DNA from: Paenibacillus sp. sptzw28
GTDB taxonomy: Bacteria; Bacillota; Bacilli; Paenibacillales; Paenibacillaceae
Reading direction: 5' to 3'
Length of the DNA: 64,000 nucleotides
Assembly (NCBI RefSeq): GCF_019550795.1
Contig: NZ_CP080545.1
Coordinates: 4,188,001 to 4,252,000, forward strand
Below, piece by piece: positions 47,706 to 57,079 of this stretch (the first letter of the stretch is position 1; each line of letters begins with the position of its first letter). Both the position numbers and the translations under genes were made by a program. The notes under the pieces are model-generated. The model was not told the DNA's origin. It saw only the letters and a program-made list of their open reading frames with translations, and made no database searches.

Positions 47706-48347
47706 ATGACTGTTCAACAAACCGAAACTTTTAACGGCTTTACTATGAGTGATTTTGACGTCTTCTTCGTGCCCGGACTGGAAGACAGAATGGCCGCCCT
47801 GATCGAGCGCATCAGGCCAAAGCTGCATCAATTGGGCGAGGAGCTCTCGCCGGTTCTGTCCGAGCTTTGCGGCGAGCCCATGTTCCCTCACGTAGCGAAG
47901 CACGCCAGAAGAACGATCAATCCGCCTAATGACACCTGGGTCGCGTTCGCACCAGGCAAACGAGGCTACAAGATGCACCCGCATTTTCAAATCGGGCTGT
48001 TCGGCTCTCATGCGTTTATCCAGTTTGCCATTATTTATGAATCGGATAACAAATCGGTATTCGCCGGGAATGCGATCAGACAGCTGGACGAGCTTATGAA
48101 GCATATCCCGTCCCATTACATATGGTCCGGCAACCATATGGTGCCCGGCGGAGACAAACAAGGCGATCTTGGCCGAGACGGACTTGCCGCACTGCTGGGA
48201 CGGCTTCGCACCGTCAAGGCGTCCGAAGCCCTTTGCGGCATAATTGTTGACAGAAACGATCCGCTTCTGGGGGATGGCCGGGCCTTTATCGCCAAAACCG
48301 TCGAAACCTTCAAGACCGTGCTGCCGCTGTACCGCATGGCTTTTTAG
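47706..48347 (+). CDS. DUF1054 family protein, YktB-like
   Basis: Cytoplasmic protein of 213 residues with FNGFTMSDFDVFFVPGLEDRM, HARRTINPPNDTWVAFAP and YKMHPHFQIGLFGSHAFIQFA, characteristic of YktB/DUF1054. Function is unknown. It has its own extended -10 promoter. Confidence 0.9.
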   Translation: MTVQQTETFNGFTMSDFDVFFVPGLEDRMAALIERIRPKLHQLGEELSPVLSELCGEPMFPHVAKHARRTINPPNDTWVAFAPGKRGYKMHPHFQIGLFGSHAFIQFAIIYESDNKSVFAGNAIRQLDELMKHIPSHYIWSGNHMVPGGDKQGDLGRDGLAALLGRLRTVKASEALCGIIVDRNDPLLGDGRAFIAKTVETFKTVLPLYRMAF

Positions 48348-48488
48348 CGGTATTTCTTACCGCACAACTTCAGCAAGGAGTAATGCAAAGAAGACTTCGG
48401 AGCCGCCGGCAAGGCTGCACCGCAGTCTTCTTTTTTGAAGTCTCCCGGGAAACACGGCCGGACTTGTTCGTCCGTCCGGATTCAAGGC

Positions 48489-51400
48489 TTATCCTGCATG
48501 CTCTGCTTGTGCCGATATCCGCTGACGCCTTGATTTGCGGAAGAAGAACAGCTCGTAGATACAGGGAATAATGACCAGCGTAAGCATTGTGGCGACGGCC
48601 AGTCCGCCGATTACGACAATTGCCAGACTTTGCGATACGATGCTCCCGCTTTCCGTAGATCCGAACACTAGCGGAAGCATTGCGGATATCGTAGCGACCG
48701 CTGTCATCATAATCGGGCGCATCCGGGTCGAAGCCGCTTCGATCAGCGAATCGCGAACGGTCATCCTCTGTTCGTTTTGTTTCACCCGGTCGATCAATAC
48801 AATTGCGTTCGTCACGACAATCCCGATCAGCATCAGCGCCCCGAATACGGCTGTAAAGTCCGGCGAAACGTTCGAGACGATCAGACCGATTATTGCGCCG
48901 ATCGCGGCGAGAGGCAGCGTACACATGATTGCCAGAGGCGCACGCAGCGTTTTAAACGTGATGACCATGATCAAGTAAACAATGCCGATTGCAATCAACA
49001 TAATAATGCCCAGATCGGCGAAATCATCCGACTGCTCAGCGGAGGCGCCTCCTATGCTAAATTTGATGCCCTCAGGCGCCTTCAGCTCCATTACTTTATC
49101 GCCGATTTCCTTGCCTACTACCGAAAGCCGGCTTGGCTCGACATCGGCTGTCACACGGATATACGGCTTTCCATCCTTATGATAATACACACTGGGCTCT
49201 TCGCTTTTCGTCAGCTTCGCAACGGAAGCAACCGGGAGCGGGCCGCGGTCGGTCATAAGGATCAGCTTATTCAGATCAGACTCCGATTTTGGTTCTGCAG
49301 CAGGCTGCAGAATCACATTCGTTTCACGATTGCCAATCGATACGGTTCCCAGCGGAATCGGATTAAGCATGCCTTGAAGCTGCATCGCGGCCTCCTGACC
49401 CTTCGCCTTTACCGGATCGAGCTCGAAGGTGTATACCGGCTTCTTCTGCTCTTCGTTAGACTTGACTTTAATTACGTCTTTAACCGGTTTAATGGCATCA
49501 ATAACCTGACGTGCGCCTTGGGAAATCAACTCCGGATTCTCCCCGGTGACGTCAATCATAACCTGCGTGGAGCTGCCGCCGCTCATAAAGTTCGCCGCTC
49601 CGGCATTTAAATCAGCACCCTTATAGTCCGGACGCTGCCCCTTAATGTCGGAGATGAGCTTCTCGGCATCAGCGCCTTTCTTCATATCGACCAAATACGT
49701 GACGAGCGTAGGCGAGGAAACGTCCCCGTATTTTGCGTTATCCGAGCTGTTGCCGTTTGACATCAGCACCCAATCAACATCATTGCGGCCGTTCAAAAAT
49801 GTTTCCAGCTTGCGGCCTGACGCAACGACCTGATCATGCGGCGTTTCGCCCGGGTACTCCAGCGTCACATTGAGGTTAGCCGCATTGGATGAGTCGATGG
49901 CGCCTTTGGGCATCGACATGTATGCGCCGATCGAACCTGCGAACAACACAGCCGAGATTATTAGCGGTACCCATTTGTGCTTCAAATTCCACGACAGGAA
50001 ATTCGTGAACCGTTTTGAGCCCTCGTGCTCCGTCATCTTCGTCCCGCGCAGGAGCACAGCACTGAGAAGCGGCACGACGGTCAAGGCTACAACCAGCGAT
50101 GCCACAAGTGAGTACGTAACCGTCAGCGCGAACGGCAGCAGGAAGCTTTGCAGCGAGCCGCGCAGCAGACCCATCGGGAGAAATACCGCAACTGTGACAA
50201 GTGTAGAGGATGTTATAGCCGTCGCCACTTCACCCGTTGCATCGGAAATAAGCTGGGTGGAGAACGTTTCTTTCTGCAAACGGCGGTAAATATTTTCAAT
50301 GACCACGATACTGTCGTCAACGAGCCGTCCGACTGCAACCGCGACGCCGCCCAGTGTAATGATGTTAAGCGTAACGCCCGACAAGCTTAACAAATAAAGC
50401 GTAATGCCAAGTGACAGCGGGATGGAGACGATCGTTATGACCGTGGCTCTGAAATTCCGCATGAAGAGCAGAATGACGATAGTAGCGAACAAGGCCCCCA
50501 GGAGCACTTCGCGCAGCATCGAATCCACCGAATGGACGACCTGCTCCGATGTGCTGAGCAGCACTTTAGCGTCAATGCCTTTCATTTCTTTGTTGAGACG
50601 TTCAACGGTCTTCGCCGTCTCATCCCCGACCTTTACGGCGTTTGCGTTAGCCGTCTTGGAAATCGTGAGCATAAGTACATTCTTGCCTTTTATGCTGCTG
50701 ATGCTCTCCTGCCGATTCTCAAGTCTTACATCCGCAACATCACCAAGCGCAACCCCGGGTGCCACTGGAAGCTTGCGCAGCGTCTCAAGATTATCGATAT
50801 TGGCAGTTACGTTAATATTCCCGGATGCGCCGTCAATCGTCTTCTCGCCGACCGAAGATGCGGCCGCCCGTCCCTGCAGAACGCCCATTAAAGATTGGAA
50901 AGGTATGCCCTTCTCCGCCAGCTTCGCGGTATTCGGCACTATGGATACGCTTGGCTGCGATCTGCCTCCGAGCGTCACATCGCCGGCTCCTTCGATCTTC
51001 TTGAATTCGTTAATTATGTCTTTCTCGGCCTGCTCACGCTTTGCGTCGCTCATTTCGCCAAATCCGACCGTAACCCAGGAAATCGGGATCATCGACGTAT
51101 TGAACTGTACCACGAACGGTTTTGTTACCCGCTCCGGGAGTTGCACCGCTTCAACTGCTCTTTCGACCTCCGCTTTCGCTTCCTTCATATCCGTTTTGGA
51201 ATCAAAGGACAGGTCGATTTTGGAAAATCCGCTGCCGGACGAAGACACCATTCCGCTCTTCCCTTTGACGAACTGGACCGCTTCCTCCAGCTTTGACGTA
51301 ACCTGCGTTTCCATCGATTTCGCGTCATAGCCGGGACCGATTGCGGCGATCGACACCATCGGGTTGTCCGCCTCGGGCAAAAACTCCATCGGCAGTCTCA

Positions 51401-51491
51401 GATAACTGACAGCTCCCATGACAAGCGCCATCAGTACGACGAGCTTCACCGCCGCCTTGTTGTTGAATGCCCACTTGGTAATACTTTGCAT
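48489..51491 (-). CDS. RND family efflux transporter, SwrC/AcrB-like
   Basis: A 1000-residue proton-driven exporter. N-terminal helix, two large external loops (about 35-325 and 520-820) and two helix bundles. Signature stretches: VKLVVLMALVMGAVSYLRLPMEFLPEAD, GGVAVAVGRLVDDSIVVIENIYRR with the proton-relay acidic residues, and GIVVTNAIVLIDRVKQNEQRM. Closest in style to B. subtilis SwrC. No membrane-fusion partner gene adjoins, usual for Gram-positive members. It faces an ABC-2 operon. Confidence 0.93.
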   Translation of the reverse strand: MQSITKWAFNNKAAVKLVVLMALVMGAVSYLRLPMEFLPEADNPMVSIAAIGPGYDAKSMETQVTSKLEEAVQFVKGKSGMVSSSGSGFSKIDLSFDSKTDMKEAKAEVERAVEAVQLPERVTKPFVVQFNTSMIPISWVTVGFGEMSDAKREQAEKDIINEFKKIEGAGDVTLGGRSQPSVSIVPNTAKLAEKGIPFQSLMGVLQGRAAASSVGEKTIDGASGNINVTANIDNLETLRKLPVAPGVALGDVADVRLENRQESISSIKGKNVLMLTISKTANANAVKVGDETAKTVERLNKEMKGIDAKVLLSTSEQVVHSVDSMLREVLLGALFATIVILLFMRNFRATVITIVSIPLSLGITLYLLSLSGVTLNIITLGGVAVAVGRLVDDSIVVIENIYRRLQKETFSTQLISDATGEVATAITSSTLVTVAVFLPMGLLRGSLQSFLLPFALTVTYSLVASLVVALTVVPLLSAVLLRGTKMTEHEGSKRFTNFLSWNLKHKWVPLIISAVLFAGSIGAYMSMPKGAIDSSNAANLNVTLEYPGETPHDQVVASGRKLETFLNGRNDVDWVLMSNGNSSDNAKYGDVSSPTLVTYLVDMKKGADAEKLISDIKGQRPDYKGADLNAGAANFMSGGSSTQVMIDVTGENPELISQGARQVIDAIKPVKDVIKVKSNEEQKKPVYTFELDPVKAKGQEAAMQLQGMLNPIPLGTVSIGNRETNVILQPAAEPKSESDLNKLILMTDRGPLPVASVAKLTKSEEPSVYYHKDGKPYIRVTADVEPSRLSVVGKEIGDKVMELKAPEGIKFSIGGASAEQSDDFADLGIIMLIAIGIVYLIMVITFKTLRAPLAIMCTLPLAAIGAIIGLIVSNVSPDFTAVFGALMLIGIVVTNAIVLIDRVKQNEQRMTVRDSLIEAASTRMRPIMMTAVATISAMLPLVFGSTESGSIVSQSLAIVVIGGLAVATMLTLVIIPCIYELFFFRKSRRQRISAQAEHAG

Positions 51492-51665
51492 AACCCTGTT
51501 ACTCCCTTCAAATTATCATTCTCTCTGACATACTTGCTAAAGTTTACCTTTTTTGTTATTTCACGAAAAACGTCTGAGGACCAGTCTTTATCCCCGACCT
51601 AAGACCGATAACAAAATGCGACTTAAGAGTGAAAAAAGCCCGAGAATTTCAAAACTGTCTAAAAT

Positions 51666-51727
51666 AAGTGATTACTCACTTTACAATTCGAGGAACCAGT
51701 AATAAAATAGATGTAAGTAATCACTCA
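51666..51727. promoter_or_regulatory. TetR-type operator pair around the ABC exporter promoter
   Basis: AAGTGA-TTAC-TCACTT (51666-51681) overlaps the -35. AGTAATCACTCA (51716-51727) lies just after the -10 and repeats the core of the first site. Such placement suits repression by the TetR protein encoded at the end of the operon. The first site also lies upstream of the divergent RND gene. Confidence 0.65.
51680..51708 (+). promoter_or_regulatory. Promoter of the ABC-TetR operon
   Basis: TTTACA, 17 bases, TAAAAT, flanked by the repeated TetR-type sites. Confidence 0.6.
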
Positions 51728-51753
51728 TTTTATGAATAGGGAGTGACCCGACA

Positions 51754-52518
51754 ATGTCCTTTATCTCTGAATCCTCAGTTGTGAACGAGTCGGAAAATGC
51801 AGTCGTGGACCTGCAAAGCATCGTCCGGCGGTTTGGCAGCCGAACCGTTCTGGATGGCATTACGATGCGCGTGAAGCGAGGCGAGCTGTTCGGCCTGCTC
51901 GGTCCGTCAGGTTCCGGTAAGACGACGCTCGTCAAGCTCATAACCGGCATTGACAAAGCGGACAGCGGAACTGTCCGATTGCTCGGCGAGCCGATGCCGA
52001 AGCTGGCAATGCTTCAGCGGTTCGGTTATATGGCGCAGTCGGATGCGCTGTACAATGAACTGACCGCCAAGGAGAATCTCGTCTTCTTCGCCTCGCTCTA
52101 TGGCTTGACCGGCGTTCGCCGCAGCAGACGCATCAATGAATCGATGGCAATCGTAAATTTGCTGGATGATTTAAACAAGCCGGTCGCAGCGTACTCGGGC
52201 GGAATGAAGCGGCGGTTATCGCTCGCCATTTCACTGCTTCACGAACCCGAGCTGCTCGTGCTCGACGAACCGACTGTCGGGATCGACCCGGTACTGAGAA
52301 AATCGGTCTGGAAAGAGCTCTCGGAGATGCGGAAGCGGGGCACGACGATTATTTTAACTACGCACGTTATGGATGAAGCTGATAAATGCGACCGCCTCGC
52401 ACTCATTCGCGACGGGAAGCTCACAGCAGTCGATACTCCCGACGCCATCAAGAACAAGACGGGCAGCTCCACTATCGAAGAAGCGTTTATTACTCTCGGG
52501 GGAGGCGGACGCATATGA
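51754..52518 (+). CDS. ABC-2 type exporter ATP-binding protein
   Basis: 254 residues with Walker A GPSGSGKTT, signature YSGGMKRRLSLAIS, Walker B LLVLDEPTVGIDPV and the H-loop TTHVMDEADKCDR. Pairs with the following permease, whose start overlaps its stop. Probably drug or lipid export. Confidence 0.93.
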   Translation: MSFISESSVVNESENAVVDLQSIVRRFGSRTVLDGITMRVKRGELFGLLGPSGSGKTTLVKLITGIDKADSGTVRLLGEPMPKLAMLQRFGYMAQSDALYNELTAKENLVFFASLYGLTGVRRSRRINESMAIVNLLDDLNKPVAAYSGGMKRRLSLAISLLHEPELLVLDEPTVGIDPVLRKSVWKELSEMRKRGTTIILTTHVMDEADKCDRLALIRDGKLTAVDTPDAIKNKTGSSTIEEAFITLGGGGRI

Positions 52519-53534
52519 GAATCCGCGCGTTGGCGTTTCGGATCATCCGTCAATTCTTGAGAGATAAACGTACGCTTGCCCTGCTATTTCTGGCGCCGCT
52601 GCTCATTCTCGGACTTATGAAGCTTGTATTTAACGGTCAAACAGTAGAGCCCAAGATTGGAACTGTGGAGGTGCCTCCCCAGCTTGTGCAGCGGCTTGAG
52701 CAAGCGGATGCCGCCGTCACTCCATATTCGGATTCGCAACACGCGGCGAAAGCATTGCAGAACAGGGATCTGGATGCTGTGCTTACTTTCGAAGGCGGTA
52801 AACCGGCCATTTCGCTCGAGGGGAGCGATCCCTCTTCCGGCAAAGTGGTGCTCCTGCTGCTGCAGCGGACGATACAGGCGGATAAGCCTACGGTACAACC
52901 GACCATCACTTATCTTCACGGTAACGCAGACATGTCGTCTTTCGATTCGTTCGGCCCGGTATTGATCGGTTTCTTCTCCTTTTTCTTTGTGTTTATGCTC
53001 GCCGGCGTATCTTTTCTTCGCGAACGGACCAGCGGCACGATGGAGAGGCTGCTGGCGACGCCGATCCGCCGGTCTGAGATCGTAACCGGCTATTTGGCCG
53101 GGTTTGGTTTATTTACACTCCTACAGGCCGCCCTTATCGCCTGGTTCGCCGTAGACGTTCTCGGTCTGTACATGGATGGCTCGATCTGGCTGGTACTGAT
53201 GATGAACCTCCTGCTGTCGCTGACCGCACTTACTCTGGGCACGCTGCTTTCTTCTTTTGCAAGCAGCGAGTTTCAAATAATTCAGTTTATCCCGCTTGTC
53301 GTTGTTCCTCAGGTCTTCTTCTCCGGTTTGTTCAACCTGGAGTCGATGACCCCCTGGCTTCAGAAGCTGAGCGCCATCATGCCGCTGTACTATGGCGCGG
53401 ATGCGCTGCGGGGCATTATGATCCGGGGAGAGGGATGGGCCGGCATTCAGACCGACGTCTATGTACTGCTTGGATTCTCGCTTGTTTTCACCCTGCTTAA
53501 TGTGGCTGCATTACGGAAGCACCGTGCGATTTAA
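52515..53534 (+). CDS. ABC-2 type exporter permease
   Basis: 339 residues from the ATG at 52515, which overlaps the ATPase stop codon (ATGA). N-terminal helix (FLAPLLILGLMKLVF), a periplasmic-type loop (about 40-165), then five helices including GFFSFFFVFMLAGVSFLRERTSGTMERLLATP, the ABC-2 signature. Same operon as the ATPase and TetR genes. Confidence 0.92.
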   Translation: MRIRALAFRIIRQFLRDKRTLALLFLAPLLILGLMKLVFNGQTVEPKIGTVEVPPQLVQRLEQADAAVTPYSDSQHAAKALQNRDLDAVLTFEGGKPAISLEGSDPSSGKVVLLLLQRTIQADKPTVQPTITYLHGNADMSSFDSFGPVLIGFFSFFFVFMLAGVSFLRERTSGTMERLLATPIRRSEIVTGYLAGFGLFTLLQAALIAWFAVDVLGLYMDGSIWLVLMMNLLLSLTALTLGTLLSSFASSEFQIIQFIPLVVVPQVFFSGLFNLESMTPWLQKLSAIMPLYYGADALRGIMIRGEGWAGIQTDVYVLLGFSLVFTLLNVAALRKHRAI

Positions 53535-53630
53535 CAATCCGGATAAGCTGTGATATGATCGGGACGATGTAGGAAGATACGATTCTCATGTTCGCTGTAT
53601 GTAATGAAAAGCTTTAAGGAGTTGTCAGTC

Positions 53631-54296
53631 ATGCGGGAAACCATGGAGCAGTGGATGGAAGAGCTGCTGAGCATCGAGGCGGCCGGTGAGAAAATGACCG
53701 AGAAGCAGTCCAGAATAATGAAAGCGGCTATTGAAGTTTTTGCGGAGAAAGGGTACGCGGCTTCTTCGACAAACGAAATCGCGCAGCGGGCCGGAGTGGC
53801 CGAAGGCACGATTTTCCGCCATTATAAGACAAAGAAGGATCTGCTTCTGTCCATCGTTGCGCCAGCAATGTCGAAGCTGATCGCCCCCTTCGTGCTTCGC
53901 GGCTTCGACAAGGTGCTGGATGTCGATTACGACAGTTATGAGGAGCTGCTGCGGGCGATGATCGAGAACCGGATCGAGTTTCTCCGCAAGCATATGGCAG
54001 TGTTCAAAATATTAGTGCAGGAAATCCCGTTTCACCCGGAGCTGCAAGAACAGTTCCGAAAAAATGTTCTGACCAAAGTAATGGAACGACTGGGCAAAAT
54101 CGTCGAGAAGTTTCAAGCTGAAGGCAAAATCCTCTCACTCCCCGGCACCACGGTTATTCGTCTTACTGTTTCGGTAATTATAGGTTATGTGCTTACCCGT
54201 ACATTTTACGGCGAGCGCGAGGACGCGAATTGGGATGATGAGCGTGAGCGCGAGGAAACGATATCGTTCATCGTTAGGGGATTGGGAATAAAATAA
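53631..54296 (+). CDS. TetR family transcriptional regulator
   Basis: 221 residues from the ATG at 53631 (AAGGAG 9 bases upstream). DNA-binding domain AAIEVFAEKGYAASSTNEIAQRAGVAEGTIFRHYKTKKDLLLSI is split by no gap; the C-terminal ligand domain follows. Last gene of the exporter operon, so a probable autoregulator that responds to an exported compound. Confidence 0.93.
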   Translation: MRETMEQWMEELLSIEAAGEKMTEKQSRIMKAAIEVFAEKGYAASSTNEIAQRAGVAEGTIFRHYKTKKDLLLSIVAPAMSKLIAPFVLRGFDKVLDVDYDSYEELLRAMIENRIEFLRKHMAVFKILVQEIPFHPELQEQFRKNVLTKVMERLGKIVEKFQAEGKILSLPGTTVIRLTVSVIIGYVLTRTFYGEREDANWDDEREREETISFIVRGLGIK

Positions 54297-54311
54297 ACAA
54301 AATAAAACATC

Positions 54312-54353
54312 AAAGACGCTCCTGCGAATCACACGGATTCCGGAGCGTCTTTT
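54312..54353. terminator. Bidirectional terminator between tetR and the MFS gene
   Basis: AAAGACGCTCC / GGAGCGTCTTT with an inner GAATC / GATTC pair and T-runs on both strands. Confidence 0.85.
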
Positions 54354-54366
54354 GCATCATAGCCTG

Positions 54367-55557
54367 TTACGATGCTGCGGATGCTTCAGGCTGCCGGGCT
54401 GTACGGTCAATGAAGCGAAACCTGTAGAGCAGAAGCAGCGCTGCCAGCGATAACAAACCGCCTGCCAGGTACGGCAGCTCCAGATTGACTGTAAAGAGAA
54501 ATGCGCCCATAAGGGGGCCCGCAATCCTTCCAAGGCTGTCCATAGAGGAGCTTAAGCCGGAGGCGATGCCTTGACCAACGGTCGTCTTCTGTGTAATCAA
54601 TGAGGTTACGCAGGGGCGTATCAGCGCGTTGCCGATGCCAAACACCGCCAAGTAGATTGTTGCCGATACGAGCGAATGGGATGTCAGCAGAAGCAGAAAT
54701 CCGATTGCGGAAATAACAAGGCCTGCGGCGATGTAGGCAGGCTCCTGGCCTTTACGGATACGCCGCCGTACGACGCCTCCCTGAATGAGCGCCCCGACAA
54801 GACCGCATACGAGGAACATGATGCCCACCTGAAGCGGCGTCACATTGAATCGAAGCATCCCGAACCTCTGCAGGGTGGCTTCCAGACCGGCCAGCGATAT
54901 GGATACGAACAGAGCGAGCAGATACAAATATTTCACCGAGCCCGTAAATGCGCTCCAGCGCGACGGCCTCCGCTCGTGCGTGGCGCTCCGATTCTCGGGA
55001 GTAAGCGACTCCGGCAGCTTCGTTACGGCAAGCAAAAACGTAATTAAAGCAAGACCGGCAGCGGCAAAAAACGGCGTGTTATTCGAAATCAGGCTAAGCA
55101 GCCCTCCCACGCCTGGACCGATCGTAAAGCCAAGGCCAATCGACATACCGACGAGCCCCATCCCCTTCGTCCGATCCTCCGGCGGGGTGATATCGGCTAC
55201 ATAGGCTACTATAACGGAAGTTACAGCTCCGGAAAACAATCCTCCGAGCACGCGCGAAGCGTACATAAGCGGCAAGCTTCCGTCGGCAATGCCGAATAAC
55301 AGGAAGCTGGCGGCGAAGCCAAGTACGCCAACCAGGATAATCGGACGTCTGCCGATGCGATCGGACAAGCCGCCCCAAACCGGGGATATAACGAACGACA
55401 CGGCCGAGTAAATTGACAGCATCATTCCGATATGAAAGTCCACGGCTTCCGGACTCGCCTTCTTAATAATCTCCGGCAGCACCGGAATTATAATGCCGAA
55501 TCCGATAAAAGTGGTCAATAGCATAAGCATAACAATTCCAAGCCGCTTGTCCTTCAT
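54367..55557 (-). CDS. MFS multidrug-type transporter
   Basis: 396 residues, 12 predicted helices. The loop 2-3 motif GGLSDRIGRRPIILVG and motif C-like GLGFTIGPGVGGLL place it among drug:H+ antiporters (TetA/NorA-like). It lies 21 bases after a second MFS gene in the same direction. Confidence 0.88.
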   Translation of the reverse strand: MKDKRLGIVMLMLLTTFIGFGIIIPVLPEIIKKASPEAVDFHIGMMLSIYSAVSFVISPVWGGLSDRIGRRPIILVGVLGFAASFLLFGIADGSLPLMYASRVLGGLFSGAVTSVIVAYVADITPPEDRTKGMGLVGMSIGLGFTIGPGVGGLLSLISNNTPFFAAAGLALITFLLAVTKLPESLTPENRSATHERRPSRWSAFTGSVKYLYLLALFVSISLAGLEATLQRFGMLRFNVTPLQVGIMFLVCGLVGALIQGGVVRRRIRKGQEPAYIAAGLVISAIGFLLLLTSHSLVSATIYLAVFGIGNALIRPCVTSLITQKTTVGQGIASGLSSSMDSLGRIAGPLMGAFLFTVNLELPYLAGGLLSLAALLLLYRFRFIDRTARQPEASAAS

Positions 55558-55578
55558 TTGTCTGTTCCCTCCACCCGA

Positions 55579-56841
55579 TTATCGTACCACAACTTTTGGG
55601 CGTCTTGCTATGAACAAATGAAGAACAAAGAGGAGCAGCAATACCGATCCGCTGAGAAGAAACGGCGAATGCGGACCAAGGTTATCCCACAGCTTACCGG
55701 ATAAGATGCTGCCAAATACCATCCCAAGCCCTTCGATCGTCAGGAAAAAACCCCATACCGCACCACGCTCCGATTTCGGAATAGCCTCAGCAATCAAGGC
55801 GTTCCAGGCCGGAATAATACAGGCGTAGCCGATGCCGATAAAAGCCACAATGGCCAGCACCAATGGCAGCGATCGCATGAATCCGAGTACCGGGAGCGCA
55901 ACGGCGGCGATTAGAAATCCGGCATGCAGAAACCATTTTGTCCCAAACCGGTCCACCCATTTTCCGACGGGAATTAGACCAAGCACCGTTACCGCCCCGC
56001 CTGCGAGCAATAATAAGCTGTACTGCTTCGGCGTCAGATGAAGAACGGTCCGAGCGAACAGCGTCAATACCGGCGTCAGCAGACCAAGCGCGAAATTCTG
56101 CATAAACATGGCGGGATAAAGCAGCCTGCTTGCATGGAGCGAGCCTCGAACTCTCGCAAAATAACGCGCCATTCTTTCAAGGAGCGGAGCCGCGTCGCCA
56201 TGTTTGTGATGGGCCTCTGCCGGAACCAATCGACCTTCCAGCTCATGCGATTTGCGTCTGCCGGGTAATAATAAGGCAATGAGCACCACGACAATCATCA
56301 TGACGATAATCAGCCGGAAAGCCATTGCAAACGAATGAGTGATGAAGAAATTAATAATAATCGGTCCGCTTCCGACGCCGGTCAACCAGGCCATATACAC
56401 GACGCTCATAATAGTACCGCTTGCTTCGCTGCCGGCTACCGCCGTAGCGCCTGTAATAACACAGGGCCATAGCGGTGAAGTGCCGATTCCAAGCAGGAGG
56501 CAGGCCAGTATGATCCAGGCAAAGTGGCCGTGCGACAAGGAAATGATGGAAACGGAAATAAACGTCAGGATAACTCCAAACAGCATCACATACCGGTACC
56601 CAAGCCGATCGATAATCCACCCGAGCGGACTCCGGAATGCATTGTCACCTATATATTGCAGTGCAAGCGCCCATCCGACGGCATAGGCGGACAAGCCGAG
56701 AACAGTCCCCATGTAGACCGGCAAAACAGACACAAGCAGCGCGCCCTTCACAAACTCGACAAGATACATGATAATTAGCAGTTGGACGACAAACGGCGAT
56801 GTTAGCACCTTTTTTCCCGCCCAAGGCTTTCGGAGTTCCAT
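55579..56841 (-). CDS. MFS transporter
   Basis: 420 residues from the ATG at 56841 (GGGGAAGGA upstream). About 12 helices; GWIIDRLGYRYVMLFG is the loop 2-3 motif and VGKWVDRFGTKWFLHAGF its repeat in the second half. Substrate unknown; possibly co-transcribed with the next MFS gene. Confidence 0.87.
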   Translation of the reverse strand: MELRKPWAGKKVLTSPFVVQLLIIMYLVEFVKGALLVSVLPVYMGTVLGLSAYAVGWALALQYIGDNAFRSPLGWIIDRLGYRYVMLFGVILTFISVSIISLSHGHFAWIILACLLLGIGTSPLWPCVITGATAVAGSEASGTIMSVVYMAWLTGVGSGPIIINFFITHSFAMAFRLIIVMMIVVVLIALLLPGRRKSHELEGRLVPAEAHHKHGDAAPLLERMARYFARVRGSLHASRLLYPAMFMQNFALGLLTPVLTLFARTVLHLTPKQYSLLLLAGGAVTVLGLIPVGKWVDRFGTKWFLHAGFLIAAVALPVLGFMRSLPLVLAIVAFIGIGYACIIPAWNALIAEAIPKSERGAVWGFFLTIEGLGMVFGSILSGKLWDNLGPHSPFLLSGSVLLLLFVLHLFIARRPKVVVR

Positions 56842-56885
56842 ACTTCCTTCCCCTTTCACTAATGAAAAAATCTCCGCGCAAGCGC

Positions 56886-56986
56886 GTTCGTTTCCTGCAC
56901 AGAATCGAGCGCGTTCGATTCCGCGCTAACGGTTCGTCTTTCTCGCACAGAACTAAAGCGCGTCTGGCTCCGCGCTAACGGTTCGT
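56886..56986. repeat. Tandem hairpin repeat upstream of the decarboxylase
   Basis: Two units of 46 and 49 bases (56886-56931, 56932-56980) begin GTTCGT, contain GCACAGAA, and end in a GCGCG-8-CGCGC hairpin plus TAACG; a third GTTCGT follows. Stems are kept while the loops differ. Confidence 0.75.
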
Positions 56987-57079
56987 GCTGGCTATAACAA
57001 ATTACCGCTTGCATTCCCCTCTGATTTTGCTATACTCAACCTTGTTTGAATGAATCCAATGAAAGGCTGGGATGAATCG

